From positions 1 to 48,817 of the forward strand of contig NZ_KZ984470.1 of the NCBI RefSeq assembly GCF_003569915.1: 48,817 nt of DNA, given 5' to 3'. A program made the translations under genes and the position numbers. Each line of letters opens with the position of its first letter. The stretch's first letter is position 1. This document shows, in pieces, positions 9,321 to 18,181 of the stretch. Source of the stretch: Comamonas testosteroni (lineage in GTDB: Bacteria > Pseudomonadota > Gammaproteobacteria > Burkholderiales > Burkholderiaceae_C). The notes below the pieces were generated by a model. It saw only the letters and a list, made by a program, of their open reading frames with translations, was not told where the DNA came from and searched no databases.

Positions 9321-9350
9321 AAAAAACCGGCCAAGGCCGGTTTTTGCTTT
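9321..9350. terminator. Bidirectional terminator after the dihaem cytochrome c gene
   Basis: CCGGCC-AA-GGCCGG (9327-9340) is flanked by six A on the left and five T on the right, so it can stop transcription from both sides. It separates the cytochrome gene from the convergent minus-strand operon ending at 9391. Confidence 0.85.
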
Positions 9351-9354
9351 TATT

Positions 9355-9398
9355 GGCCTCTAGTCTTTATTGAATATAGGCAAGCAGCTATTATTTTT
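9355..9398 (-). repeat. Interspersed short repeat, copy A
   Basis: Read on the minus strand it contains AATAGCTGCTTGCCTATA, then a spacer, then AGACTAGAGG. The same pattern (a TAGCTGC/GCAAGCC block, then about 15 nt, then GGACT-GAGG) recurs at 12482, 14838, 25890 and, degenerately, 16048 and 33651. Here it overlaps the last codons of the convergent gene ending at 9391. Confidence 0.6.
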
Positions 9399-9948
9399 GA
9401 AGCAACTCAGGGCTGATCACATAGCCAAACCGCTCTGGCAATTGTGCAAATGGCAGCTCCTGCACCTCGGGCAACTCGCCGCGCTCCAGCGCCGTGACGG
9501 CGTCCAGCATGTCCAGACTGTGCACCATGCCCAACCCTTGGGGCAGTGCGAGATAAAGCCGCCCTTCTTCATCCATCATGGCCTGCTGAACATCGCGAGG
9601 ATCGAGTGTCTGCCCTGTGTGGCTATGCAGTTTCAGGCCCTGCTGAGTGCTGTGCAGACGCCAGATCCACGGTGCCGTCTCCAGCTCCACATATACGCGC
9701 TGCGGGCCGTTTTGAAAGTACCAACACCCATCGCCCTCGGCCAGATAGTTGCGGCCAATGAATTCGGCCAGCTTTTCATGGCGCAGCGCACTGCCCTTCG
9801 CGCCCTCGGTGCCGCTGGTGAACGCGCCGCAAGCCTGTGCTTCAGCGTCGCGCAACCACCACTGGCCGCGCGCGTCCAACCCCAGCCAGCCGCTGCAGGC
9901 GGGCACATTGGGCCATTTGGCCATGGCCTGCTTCACGATGTCATCCAT
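9391..9948 (-). CDS. Conserved protein of unknown function, last gene of the YheT operon
   Basis: A 185-residue soluble protein with no signal peptide or membrane segment. I recall similar short proteins beginning MDDIVKQAMAKWPNVP in Comamonadaceae next to hydrolase genes, but I assign no function. The sequence is rich in conserved aromatic and glycine positions (GWLGLDARGQWWLRD, GRNYLAEGDGCWYFQNGPQR) and looks like a small beta-rich domain. The start ATG 9948 overlaps the end of the upstream hydrolase gene by 8 nt and has an AGGAGAC ribosome site, so translation is probably coupled. The function may relate to the hydrolase, but this is only context. Confidence 0.8.
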   Translation of the reverse strand: MDDIVKQAMAKWPNVPACSGWLGLDARGQWWLRDAEAQACGAFTSGTEGAKGSALRHEKLAEFIGRNYLAEGDGCWYFQNGPQRVYVELETAPWIWRLHSTQQGLKLHSHTGQTLDPRDVQQAMMDEEGRLYLALPQGLGMVHSLDMLDAVTALERGELPEVQELPFAQLPERFGYVISPELLQK

Positions 9949-10966
9949 GATTTGTCTCCTGAGTGTTCGGCTCTGACAGCCACTGGGCCAGCCAGTCGGC
10001 CACGGCCTGCGGCATGGCCTGCACATGGCCAGGCCAGGCTCCGCTGGAAAAACCGACATGGCCACCATGCGGCGGCTGCCAAAGTTGCACCGATGCGCTG
10101 ACATCCTGCACCGTTGGCAGGCTGTGCGCTGGCACAAAGGGGTCATTGCGTGCGTTGAGCAGCAGCAGCGGCACGGCCACTTGTTTGAGCACCGGCTTGG
10201 CCGAGGCTCTGCGCCAGTAGTCATCGGCATCCACAAAGCCATGCACGGGCGCGGTGAACACATCGTCAAACTCGCGCAGCGTGCGGGCGCGCTGCAGCCT
10301 GCGCTTGTCAAACAGACCGGGCGACTGCTGCCATTTGCCCAGCGCCTTGGGCACCAGCGTGCGCATGAACATGGGGGTGTAGAACCAGCGGCTCAGCCCC
10401 CGGCCCAGTTGCGCGCCACCGGCGACCAGATCGAGCGGCGCGCAGACCACGGCCGCCGCCCTGACCACCTGCGCTGCGGCCTGCTGCTGCAGGCCCGCCC
10501 AGCGCGCCAGCGCATTGCCGCCCAGCGATACACCCATGGCCAGCAACTCGCCACTGCCCTGCACCTTTAGCTTGCGCAAAATCCAGTCCACCTCATTGGC
10601 ATCACCCGAGTGATAGGCGCGCAGCAGACGGTTGGGCTCGCCACTGCAGCCGCGAAAATGCGGCACCGCCAGTTGCCAGCCACGCCGTGCGCAGATATGG
10701 GCCATGGCCCGCGCATAGTGGCTGGCCGATGAACCTTCAAGCCCATGAAACAGTGCCAGCGTGGGTGAATCAGCCGCTACGGGGTGGCTGGAAAAATCGA
10801 TATCGACAAAGTCGCCATCGGGCGTTTCCCAGCGCTCGCGCCGCCAAGGCTGGGCGGGCTGGCCCGTCAGGCTGACGCGGGCGCACAGCGCCGACCAGAT
10901 GGTCTGCACATGGCCACCGGGCTGCCACCACGGTGATTTGAACTGCTCAAGACTCACGAATCGCAC
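9941..10966 (-). CDS. Alpha/beta hydrolase, YheT family
   Basis: A protein of about 340 residues. The N-terminal WWQPGGHVQTIWSAL motif is typical of the YheT/ABHD1-3 group. The oxyanion region LFHGLEGSS and the nucleophile elbow GVSLGGNAL (catalytic Ser) are clear, and a C-terminal NARNDPFVP/HGGHVGF pair supplies the Asp and His of the triad. The substrate is unknown (esterase or thioesterase activity in the family). The start is a GTG: 10966, or 10957, which has AGGG 8 nt upstream and may be the true one. It overlaps the upstream Rossmann-fold gene and the downstream unknown gene, forming a tight three-gene operon. Confidence 0.88.
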   Translation of the reverse strand: MRFVSLEQFKSPWWQPGGHVQTIWSALCARVSLTGQPAQPWRRERWETPDGDFVDIDFSSHPVAADSPTLALFHGLEGSSASHYARAMAHICARRGWQLAVPHFRGCSGEPNRLLRAYHSGDANEVDWILRKLKVQGSGELLAMGVSLGGNALARWAGLQQQAAAQVVRAAAVVCAPLDLVAGGAQLGRGLSRWFYTPMFMRTLVPKALGKWQQSPGLFDKRRLQRARTLREFDDVFTAPVHGFVDADDYWRRASAKPVLKQVAVPLLLLNARNDPFVPAHSLPTVQDVSASVQLWQPPHGGHVGFSSGAWPGHVQAMPQAVADWLAQWLSEPNTQETNHG

Positions 10967-11735
10967 CCTGATCTAGGCCACCAAGCCAGTCGTTCAGCTC
11001 GGCCTGCAGCGCATCTTTTTGCGCAGCGCGCCATACGCGCTCAGGCGCGGCCACATGAATGCCGGGCGGGGCCTGCAGCAAGGCGGCATCCACCAGCTTG
11101 GCTACATGCAGGGCGCGCACCGGCCGGTCGCTTTGCGGCACCATATAGCTGAGCGCCGACAGCATGGTGCGTGCCGTGCGCTGTAGCAGATTGCCAGCCG
11201 TGAGCTTGGCGGGCTCGCGCGCGGAGCGCACCAGAATCAGGCGCTCAAAACCCAGCGCCGCCACTTCCTGCTCATCCAGATTGGCCAGGCCCTGGCGTAT
11301 GGACTGCGGCAAGCTGCCCATATCGTGGGGCAGGACCACGGCCAGGGTCTGCACGCCGCAGGACCGCATCCACTTCGCCACTGCGTGCAGCTGCGTGGGC
11401 TGCGGCGTCCACAGTGCGCGCTCGCGCTGGTAGAAAGGGCGCGGTGGCTCGAACATGATGAGCCCCACGTCGGCCTGCTGCAGCGGCCACTGCCCCGCAT
11501 CATCGCCCGCCAGAGGCAAAAGCTGCATGCCGCGCAGGCCTTCGGTATAGCGCTCACGCGCCAGCACCTGCACCAGCGCGTACTTCTGCCCACCCACGAC
11601 GCGGTTGAGCACCTCGTTGCCCAGCGGGCCGGTAGCGCCGGCCAGCAACATGCGCGGGCGCGCCGTGGCAGCGGGGCCGGGGCGCTGCGCAGCGCGCAAA
11701 GCATCAAGTGGAGAGACTGCAGACATGGGCCACAT
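10947..11735 (-). CDS. NAD(P)-binding Rossmann-fold protein (atypical SDR/NmrA-like)
   Basis: About 260 residues. The dinucleotide-binding motif LLAGATGPLGNEVLNRV (GxTGxxG) lies near residue 31, preceded by a variable N-terminus. The rest looks like a short nucleoside-diphosphate-sugar epimerase/oxidoreductase-like protein similar to YbjT/HTATIP2-type proteins; I see no clear YxxxK catalytic pair, so it may bind cofactor without dehydrogenase activity. The start may be ATG 11735 or ATG 11726; neither has a good ribosome site. It is the first gene of the operon with the YheT hydrolase, and divergent from lemA. Confidence 0.75.
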   Translation of the reverse strand: MWPMSAVSPLDALRAAQRPGPAATARPRMLLAGATGPLGNEVLNRVVGGQKYALVQVLARERYTEGLRGMQLLPLAGDDAGQWPLQQADVGLIMFEPPRPFYQRERALWTPQPTQLHAVAKWMRSCGVQTLAVVLPHDMGSLPQSIRQGLANLDEQEVAALGFERLILVRSAREPAKLTAGNLLQRTARTMLSALSYMVPQSDRPVRALHVAKLVDAALLQAPPGIHVAAPERVWRAAQKDALQAELNDWLGGLDQGAIRES

Positions 11736-11825
11736 GCTAGCGGCTTGGCACAGTGCGGCAGGCCAGCGCGGCGCAAAAATCGATGTGCTATCGTTTCAAC
11801 CCTTCTCATTGCCATGGATGAAACT

Positions 11826-12455
11826 ATGAAACGCTGGCTTCTGATCTTGATGACTTTTGCATCCATGCTGTCGCTGACGGGCTGCGGCTACAACGACTTC
11901 CAGCGCCTCGATGAAAAATCCAAGGCCGCCTGGAGCGAGGTGCTGAACCAGTACCAGCGCCGCATGGACCTGATCCCCAACATCGTGGCCACCGTCAAGG
12001 GCGAAGCCAGTTTCGAGCAGGACACGCTGACCAAGGTGATCGAGGCGCGCGCCAAGGCCACCTCGATTCAGGCCACGCCCGAGCTGATCAACAACCCCGA
12101 AGCCTTCAACAAGTTCCAGCAGGCGCAGGGTGAGCTGTCCAGCGCGCTGTCGCGCCTGATGGTCGTGTCCGAGCGCTACCCCGAACTCAAGGCCAATCAG
12201 GCCTTCCGCGACCTGCGTGTGACGCTGGAAGGCACGGAAAACCGCATCACCGTGGCGCGCAACGAGTACATCGGCACCGTGCAGGCCTATAACGTGCTGG
12301 CGCGCAGCTTCCCGACCAACATCACAGCCAAGATCTTCAGCTACCCCGTCAAGCCCAACTTCACGGTGCAGAACGAGGCACAGATTTCTCAGCCTCCGTC
12401 GGTGGACTTCTCCAGTACGCCTGCGGCTCCCGCCACAGCGCCGGCAGGCAAGTAA
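11826..12455 (+). CDS. lemA: LemA family lipoprotein
   Basis: A 209-residue protein with a lipoprotein signal peptide ending LTGC-G (Cys near residue 19). A helical LemA domain follows: YNDFQRLDEKSKAAWSEVLN, then RRMDLIPNIVATVKG and FQQAQGELSSALSRL. The conserved NRITVARNEYIGTVQAYN stretch leads to a Pro/Ala tail. LemA proteins form membrane-associated helical bundles of poorly known role. An upstream in-frame ATG (11814) is possible. The next gene begins immediately after the stop codon; lemA followed by TPM-domain genes is a recurring bacterial cassette, probably concerned with envelope stress or protein quality control. Confidence 0.92.
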   Translation: MKRWLLILMTFASMLSLTGCGYNDFQRLDEKSKAAWSEVLNQYQRRMDLIPNIVATVKGEASFEQDTLTKVIEARAKATSIQATPELINNPEAFNKFQQAQGELSSALSRLMVVSERYPELKANQAFRDLRVTLEGTENRITVARNEYIGTVQAYNVLARSFPTNITAKIFSYPVKPNFTVQNEAQISQPPSVDFSSTPAAPATAPAGK

Positions 12456-13355
12456 TTGCCACAATTCATGCAAAAACGGCCTTCAGTCCTTATATTCAAT
12501 GCGCTGACAGCTATTGTTTTTGCATGGCTCTGCCTGCTCACCACTGTGCCGGCCTGGGCACAGAGCAGCGCTGGCACGCCCCCGCCATCGCAGCTGCAAC
12601 CCGTGCCCGCACTCACGGGCCGCGTCATCGACACCAGCGGCACGCTTGGCAGCGGCGATGTGCAGGCACTCAGCCAGCAGCTTGAACAGCTGGAGGCAGA
12701 CACCGGCGCGCAGCTGGTCGTGCTGATGGTGCCCTCCACCGCGCCCGAAGACATCGCCGCCTATGCCTGGCGCGTGGCCAGCGAGTGGAAGCTGGGGCGC
12801 AAGGACATTGGCGACGGCGCGCTCATTGTGGTTGCCAAGGACGAGCGGCGTATGCGCATCGAAGTGGCGCGCAAGCTTGAAGGTGCCATCCCCGACATTC
12901 AGGCCGCGCGCATCATGGATGAGACCATGCAGCCGCGCTTCAAGGCGGGCGACTATGCAGGCGGTCTCTCGGCTGCGATTGACAGGCTGGCCCTTCTGAT
13001 CAAGGGCGAGCAACTGCCCGCGCCCGAGCCTTCCGAGTCCGCATCTCCATCGAGCTTTGGTGTGACTCTGGTGGCGCTGTTCTGGCTGCTGGGCGCACCG
13101 GCTGCGCGCTGGATGCTGGGGCGCTTCAAGGCTTCGCTGCTGGTGGGCGCCGCCACGGGTGTTGCCGTGTTTGTGATGGAGCGCAGCCTGCAGATTGCGC
13201 TGGGTGCAGCGGTGATCGGCATGCTCATCACCTTGCTGGGCTGGTTCAGGCTGCTTAGCGGTGGGCGTGGCGGAGGACGTGGTGGTAAAGGCGGCGGCTT
13301 TCGCTCCGGCGGCGGTGGGCGCTTTGGCGGCGGCGGCGCATCGGGAGGCTGGTGA
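12456..13355 (+). CDS. TPM-domain membrane protein (DUF477/YgcG type), first copy
   Basis: About 299 residues. Signal peptide or anchor at the N-terminus, then a TPM (Psb32/MOLO-1-like) domain at about residues 45-190 with [34 protein letters not shown] and the characteristic WKLGRKDIGDGALIVVAKDE. Two hydrophobic segments (about 200-265) follow, and the C-terminus is a Gly/Arg/Ser-rich tail ending FGGGGASGGW. The start is either TTG 12456 (AGG 7 nt upstream, directly after the lemA stop) or ATG 12468. Its signal-peptide codons coincide with a copy of an interspersed repeat (12482-12521). The neighbour at 13355 is a tandem duplicate with high nucleotide similarity. Confidence 0.88.
   Translation: MPQFMQKRPSVLIFNALTAIVFAWLCLLTTVPAWAQSSAGTPPPSQLQPVPALTGRVIDTSGTLGSGDVQALSQQLEQLEADTGAQLVVLMVPSTAPEDIAAYAWRVASEWKLGRKDIGDGALIVVAKDERRMRIEVARKLEGAIPDIQAARIMDETMQPRFKAGDYAGGLSAAIDRLALLIKGEQLPAPEPSESASPSSFGVTLVALFWLLGAPAARWMLGRFKASLLVGAATGVAVFVMERSLQIALGAAVIGMLITLLGWFRLLSGGRGGGRGGKGGGFRSGGGGRFGGGGASGGW
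12482..12521 (-). repeat. Interspersed short repeat, copy E, inside a coding region
   Basis: On the minus strand this reads AATAGCTGTCAGCGCATT, then GAATATAAGGACTGAAGG, matching the intergenic copies at 25890 and 9355. In the plus-strand frame it encodes the hydrophobic part of the signal peptide of the first TPM protein (SVLIFNALTAIVFA). Confidence 0.5.
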
Positions 13356-14311
13356 TGAACGCAGACTTGAACCCATTGAACACCGGCTGGAGCTGGCTGC
13401 GCGCGTTGATGGTCGCCGCGCTGCTGAGCCTGCTGGGCATGACAGCCGCCACCGCGCAGACCAGCGCGGGCACGCAGTTGCAGCCCGTGCCGGAGCTGAC
13501 GGGCCGGGTGATCGATAAAAGCGGCACGCTCAGCAGCAGCGATGTGCAGTCGCTCAGCGCCCAACTGCAAAAACTGGAGACCGATACCGGCGCGCAACTG
13601 CTGGTGCTGATGGTGCCCACCACCGCGCCCGAAGACATTGCCGCCTATGCCTGGCGCGTGGCCAGCAGCTGGAAGCTGGGGCGCAAGGACATTGGTGATG
13701 GCTCGCTCATCGTGGTGGCCAAGAATGACCGCCGCATGCGCATCGAGGTGGCGCGCAAGCTCGAAGGCGCGATTCCCGACATCCAGGCCGCCCGCATCAT
13801 CGACGGTGCCATGAAGCCGCGCTTTCGCGCTGACGACTATGCGGGCGGCCTGTCTGCTGCCATTGACCAGATGAGCCTGCTGATTCATGGCGAAAAACTG
13901 CCCGCACCGCAGGCCAAGCCCGCGTCCCGCAACTGGTTCCTGCACCTCGATACCCTACTGCCCCTACTCCTGCTGGGCTTTCCCATCGCCATCGCGGTGG
14001 CGCGCTCCATCTTCGGGCGCTTTCTGGGCTCGCTGGTCGTCGGCGGTGGCGTGGGCTTTGTGGCCTATCTGGTCACCACCAGTCTGCTGATTGCCGGTTT
14101 TGCGGCGTTCATCGGACTCATCTTTACCCTGCTGTCCAACTTGTCACGCGGCAGCAGCAGCGGCCCCTATATCGGCGGCGGGGGCGGCAGCAGTAGTGGC
14201 GGCTGGAGCAGCGGAGGGGGTGGCGGAAGTGACTGGAGTTCCGGCGGCGGAGGTTTCAGCTCCGGTGGTGGTGGCAGCTTTGGTGGCGGCGGTGCCTCGG
14301 GAGACTGGTGA
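13355..14311 (+). CDS. TPM-domain membrane protein, second (tandem duplicate) copy
   Basis: A 318-residue paralogue of the preceding protein. It has a cleavable signal peptide (MVAALLSLLGMTAATAQ), then a TPM domain with RVIDKSGTLSSSDV and WKLGRKDIGDGSLIVVAKND. Two membrane segments (about 195-260) follow, then a long Gly/Ser-rich tail ending GGGGASGDW. ATG 13355 overlaps the previous stop codon by one base (TGATG) with GGGAGG upstream, so translation is coupled. Over the TPM domain the two genes are nearly identical at nucleotide level in places, indicating recent duplication or gene conversion. The function is unknown; proteins of this domain in plants and worms affect photosystem II repair and receptor surface levels. 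Confidence 0.88.
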   Translation: MNADLNPLNTGWSWLRALMVAALLSLLGMTAATAQTSAGTQLQPVPELTGRVIDKSGTLSSSDVQSLSAQLQKLETDTGAQLLVLMVPTTAPEDIAAYAWRVASSWKLGRKDIGDGSLIVVAKNDRRMRIEVARKLEGAIPDIQAARIIDGAMKPRFRADDYAGGLSAAIDQMSLLIHGEKLPAPQAKPASRNWFLHLDTLLPLLLLGFPIAIAVARSIFGRFLGSLVVGGGVGFVAYLVTTSLLIAGFAAFIGLIFTLLSNLSRGSSSGPYIGGGGGSSSGGWSSGGGGGSDWSSGGGGFSSGGGGSFGGGGASGDW

Positions 14312-14312
14312 T

Positions 14313-14837
14313 ATGCGCAATATCTTTCAACGCTTTGCACGACTGGTGCGCCACCGCTGGGCCGAGCTGCAACTGCGCCGCGCCCTCACGCCCACCATGC
14401 TACAGGAGCTGGAGCAGTTGATCGCCAAAAGTGAGCTGGGCCACACCGGCCAGGTGCGCATCTGTGTGGAGGCCGGCCTGCCCTTCAGCTACCTCTGGCG
14501 CGATGCCTCGGCGCGCGAACGTGCGATTTCGCTGTTCGGCAAGCTGCGCGTCTGGGATACGGAGCACAACAACGGTGCCCTCATCTACCTGCTGCTGGCC
14601 GACCACGCGATTGAAATCGTGGCCGACCGTGCGCTGGACCGCACCATGAGCGCCGAGCAGTGGCAGACGCTGATCAGCGATATGCAAGCCGCCTTCCAGG
14701 GCGGGCATTTCCATGTCGGCCTGATCGCGGCGCTGGAGCGTGTGAGCCAGCAGTTGCAGACCCACTTTCCGCGCAAGGGCAGCGAAGAGCGCATGGACAA
14801 CCTCCCCGATGCACCCGTGGTCAGGCCCAGGCTTTAA
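14313..14837 (+). CDS. Short TPM-domain protein, third copy, soluble
   Basis: A 174-residue protein with a TPM-like domain but no signal peptide and no Gly-rich tail. Conserved parts are ALTPTMLQELEQLIAKSE, SARERAISLFGKLRVW, NNGALIYLLLADHAIEIVAD and GGHFHVGLIAALERV. The N-terminus (MRNIFQRFARLVRHRW) is basic and amphipathic, so peripheral membrane contact is possible. It starts one nucleotide past the stop of the second TPM gene and ends the lemA-TPM operon. I recognise this as the cytoplasmic or membrane-peripheral TPM subtype commonly last in such operons. Confidence 0.85.
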   Translation: MRNIFQRFARLVRHRWAELQLRRALTPTMLQELEQLIAKSELGHTGQVRICVEAGLPFSYLWRDASARERAISLFGKLRVWDTEHNNGALIYLLLADHAIEIVADRALDRTMSAEQWQTLISDMQAAFQGGHFHVGLIAALERVSQQLQTHFPRKGSEERMDNLPDAPVVRPRL

Positions 14838-14885
14838 GCTATTTAATTTATAGCAACAAGCCTATATAAATCATGGACTAGAGGC
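14838..14885 (+). repeat. Interspersed short repeat, copy B
   Basis: The plus strand reads TATAGCAACAAGCCTATA, then a spacer, then ATGGACTAGAGGC, followed by seven T. It matches copy A read on the minus strand. It directly follows the lemA-TPM operon; the flanking TTTATAGC/GCTATTTA arms and the T tract could act as a weak terminator. Confidence 0.6.
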
Positions 14886-14905
14886 TTTTTTTCCTCAAAA
14901 GCACC

Positions 14906-15577
14906 TCAAACCCAGTGCACACGGCCCCAGGGCGACAGCACCCACAGCATCACCGCCATGTGCAGCAGCACCCAGAACCAGAACTGCAACTGAAACTCCG
15001 TCTTGCTCGACTTGTGGCGCAGCCACTGCTGGCCCAGCACCGCGCCCGGCCAGCCGCCCAGCAGAGCCATGGTCTGCAAGGTCTTCTCGGCAATGCGCCA
15101 GTGGCCATGCTTGGCAGCCCATTTGTCCTGGTTGTAGAGCGCAAAAGTCAGCACGCTCATCAGCGCGTAACCGGGCCACATCCACTTGGGAGAACCCCAG
15201 ATCAAGGTGTAGGCCAGCATCAGCAGCAGCCAGACCAGCACTACGCTGTAGCTCAAGCGGCTCGATGCATGCCAGCCGCCCGATGAGGTTGTGCTCTGTC
15301 CATTGCGCTGCGGTGTCTGGCTCTGCGCAGCACGGGGTTTGTTTTGTGCGGCCTGGGCGGCCGCCCCACGCCAGCTCACCTGCTCGGCGCGCTTTTTGCC
15401 CTTGTCCATGCCAATGGAAAACTCCAGCCTCTGCCCGATCTGGGGCCGCTGATCGGCGGGCGGGCGCGGCACAAATGCGCTGATATGCACAAAAATTTTC
15501 TCGTCCGCCCCCTGCGTCCTGATCCAGCCAAAGCCGCGCTCGTCATTCCACCGAATCAGACTTCCCTCGTAACGCAT
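14906..15577 (-). CDS. Fusion of a cold-shock domain and a DUF1294 membrane domain
   Basis: A 223-residue protein. Residues 1-70 form a cold-shock (CSD) nucleic-acid-binding domain with RNP1-like ERGFGWIRT and RNP2-like KIFVHISAF. A low-complexity Ala/Gln/Ser linker (about 75-105) follows. The C-terminal half is DUF1294 with three or four membrane helices and the signature GGWPGAVLGQQWLRHKSSK. Such CSD-DUF1294 fusions are known in proteobacteria; the arrangement suggests membrane-tethered RNA or ssDNA binding, but no function is established. The start ATG 15577 is chosen because the CSD begins there (MRYEGSLIRWND); a longer in-frame ORF lacks conservation. Confidence 0.87.
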   Translation of the reverse strand: MRYEGSLIRWNDERGFGWIRTQGADEKIFVHISAFVPRPPADQRPQIGQRLEFSIGMDKGKKRAEQVSWRGAAAQAAQNKPRAAQSQTPQRNGQSTTSSGGWHASSRLSYSVVLVWLLLMLAYTLIWGSPKWMWPGYALMSVLTFALYNQDKWAAKHGHWRIAEKTLQTMALLGGWPGAVLGQQWLRHKSSKTEFQLQFWFWVLLHMAVMLWVLSPWGRVHWV

Positions 15578-15737
15578 GTCCCTCTTCTCCCTATCGGCTG
15601 CAGCCCGGATTTGCGCAACATCAGTTGCAGGCGGCACGCTCCAAAATGCTGACTTGTCCTGCACAGAAAACCGCGGACTCCGCCATGGTCTGTGGTAGTT
15701 TCGGAGCAGTCGTATTTTCCAAAGAAAGCACTACAGC

Positions 15738-16007
15738 ATGAAAACATCTCTGCTCTCTCTTGCCCTGATCGGCTCGGCCTTTGCCCTGAGCGCCTGCTCC
15801 ACGGTCGTCACCCCCAAAGGTGCCGAAACTCCCGAGGAATTCGACTACGCCCTGAGCTGCAAGCTCAAGACCGATGACCCCAAGAAGTGCGAAGCCACCA
15901 TCCGCACCTTCTGCGAAGCCCCCGACAAGGCCGTGGTGCGCCGCACCCGCACGGTGGATGCCAACAACGCCGTGACCTACCGCTACCAAGTGGCTTGCAA
16001 CGACTGA
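15738..16007 (+). CDS. Small secreted lipoprotein, unknown function
   Basis: An 89-residue protein. The signal peptide MKTSLLSLALIGSAFALSAC ends in a lipobox (Cys20). The mature part is short and charged and contains three further cysteines (in LSCKLK, KKCEATIRTFCEAP) and one in VACND, which may form disulfides. I do not recognise a named family. It is divergent from the CSD-DUF1294 gene and followed by a strong hairpin. Confidence 0.78.
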   Translation: MKTSLLSLALIGSAFALSACSTVVTPKGAETPEEFDYALSCKLKTDDPKKCEATIRTFCEAPDKAVVRRTRTVDANNAVTYRYQVACND

Positions 16008-16024
16008 TTTTTTGCACCGCCCTT

Positions 16025-16066
16025 CAAAAGGACTTGATGTGTTTTGGCACTCAAGTCCTTTTGTTA
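16025..16066 (+). terminator. Terminator after the small lipoprotein
   Basis: A perfect 13-bp stem CAAAAGGACTTGA (16025-16037) / TCAAGTCCTTTTG (16051-16063) with a 13-nt loop, followed by an AT-rich tail. Confidence 0.8.
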
Positions 16067-16099
16067 TTTAGACTGAATGCTTTCACTTTTATAGCAAGC
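16048..16099 (-). repeat. Degenerate interspersed repeat, copy D
   Basis: The minus strand has GCTTGCTATAAAAGTG and AAAGGACTTGAGTGCC, related to the other copies but with an altered, longer spacer. Part of it forms the right arm of the terminator hairpin at 16025-16063. Lower confidence than the other copies. Confidence 0.35.
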
Positions 16100-16114
16100 A
16101 TATCCATCAAAACA

Positions 16115-16144
16115 AAAAGCCACCGGATTGCTCAGGTGGCTTTT
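16115..16144. terminator. Terminator of the atp operon (bidirectional hairpin)
   Basis: AAAAGCCACC (16115-16124) pairs with GGTGGCTTTT (16135-16144) over a 10-nt loop. On the minus strand it is followed by TTTTTG and lies 32 nt past the atpC stop. Confidence 0.82.
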
Positions 16145-16176
16145 GTGCTTTGAAGCTGCCTTGCGACAGCCCCAGA

Positions 16177-16593
16177 TCAACGCTTCTGGCGGAACTTGCG
16201 CAGAGCAGCAATCTGAGCGGCCATGACAGCCAGTTCGGATTGCGCGCGGGCAATGTCCAGTTCGCTCTTGGCGTTCTTCAAGGCTTCTTCGGCTGCGGCC
16301 TTGGCCTCATTGGCCTTTTGCTCGTCCAGATCCTTGCCACGGATGGCGGTATCGGACAGCACGGTCACGCAGTTGGGTTGCACTTCCAAAATGCCACCGG
16401 CCACGAAGACAAACTCTTCGCTGCCATCAGGCATTTCGATGCGCACCGAACCCGGCTTGATGCGGGTGATCAGCGGTGTGTGGCGGGGATAAATGCCCAG
16501 CTCGCCCGCTTCACCAGGCAAAGCGACAAAGCGCGCTTCACCGGAGAAGATGGACTCTTCGGCACTGACCACATCAACGTGAATGGTGTTCAT
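16177..16593 (-). CDS. atpC: ATP synthase F1 epsilon subunit
   Basis: A 138-residue central-stalk subunit of F1, which with gamma couples rotation to catalysis and can inhibit ATP hydrolysis. The N-terminal beta-sandwich starts [20 protein letters not shown] and has the conserved [14 protein letters not shown] loop. The C-terminal half is an Ala/Lys/Glu-rich two-helix hairpin. It is the last gene of the operon, separated from atpD by 144 nt that contain a GC-rich repeat (16640-16733). Confidence 0.97.
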   Translation of the reverse strand: MNTIHVDVVSAEESIFSGEARFVALPGEAGELGIYPRHTPLITRIKPGSVRIEMPDGSEEFVFVAGGILEVQPNCVTVLSDTAIRGKDLDEQKANEAKAAAEEALKNAKSELDIARAQSELAVMAAQIAALRKFRQKR

Positions 16594-16639
16594 CTTTGCT
16601 CCTTGGAAAGGTTAAAACTGGTCCTAAAGACAACATGGC

Positions 16640-16733
16640 CCTACTCAGGGACGCTGAGCAAGGGCCGCCCCGCAGCGAGAGCGTCGTCCCCCTCGTGAGG
16701 GGGAAGCGGCGCAGCCGCTCAGGGGGCTGCCGT
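16640..16733. repeat. GC-rich inverted-repeat element between atpD and atpC
   Basis: It contains CCCCCTCGTGAGGGGG (16688-16703) and AGCGGC-GCA-GCCGCT (16705-16719), flanked by GC-rich sequence including GGGCCGCCCCGCAGCGAG. I recognise this type of sequence as a frequently dispersed intergenic repeat in Comamonadaceae genomes (from memory; a genome search was not possible). It sits inside the atp transcript, where the hairpins could affect RNA processing. Confidence 0.65.
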
Positions 16734-16737
16734 GTAT

Positions 16738-18171
<1,434 letters not shown>

Positions 18172-18181
18172 TTAAAGCCGT

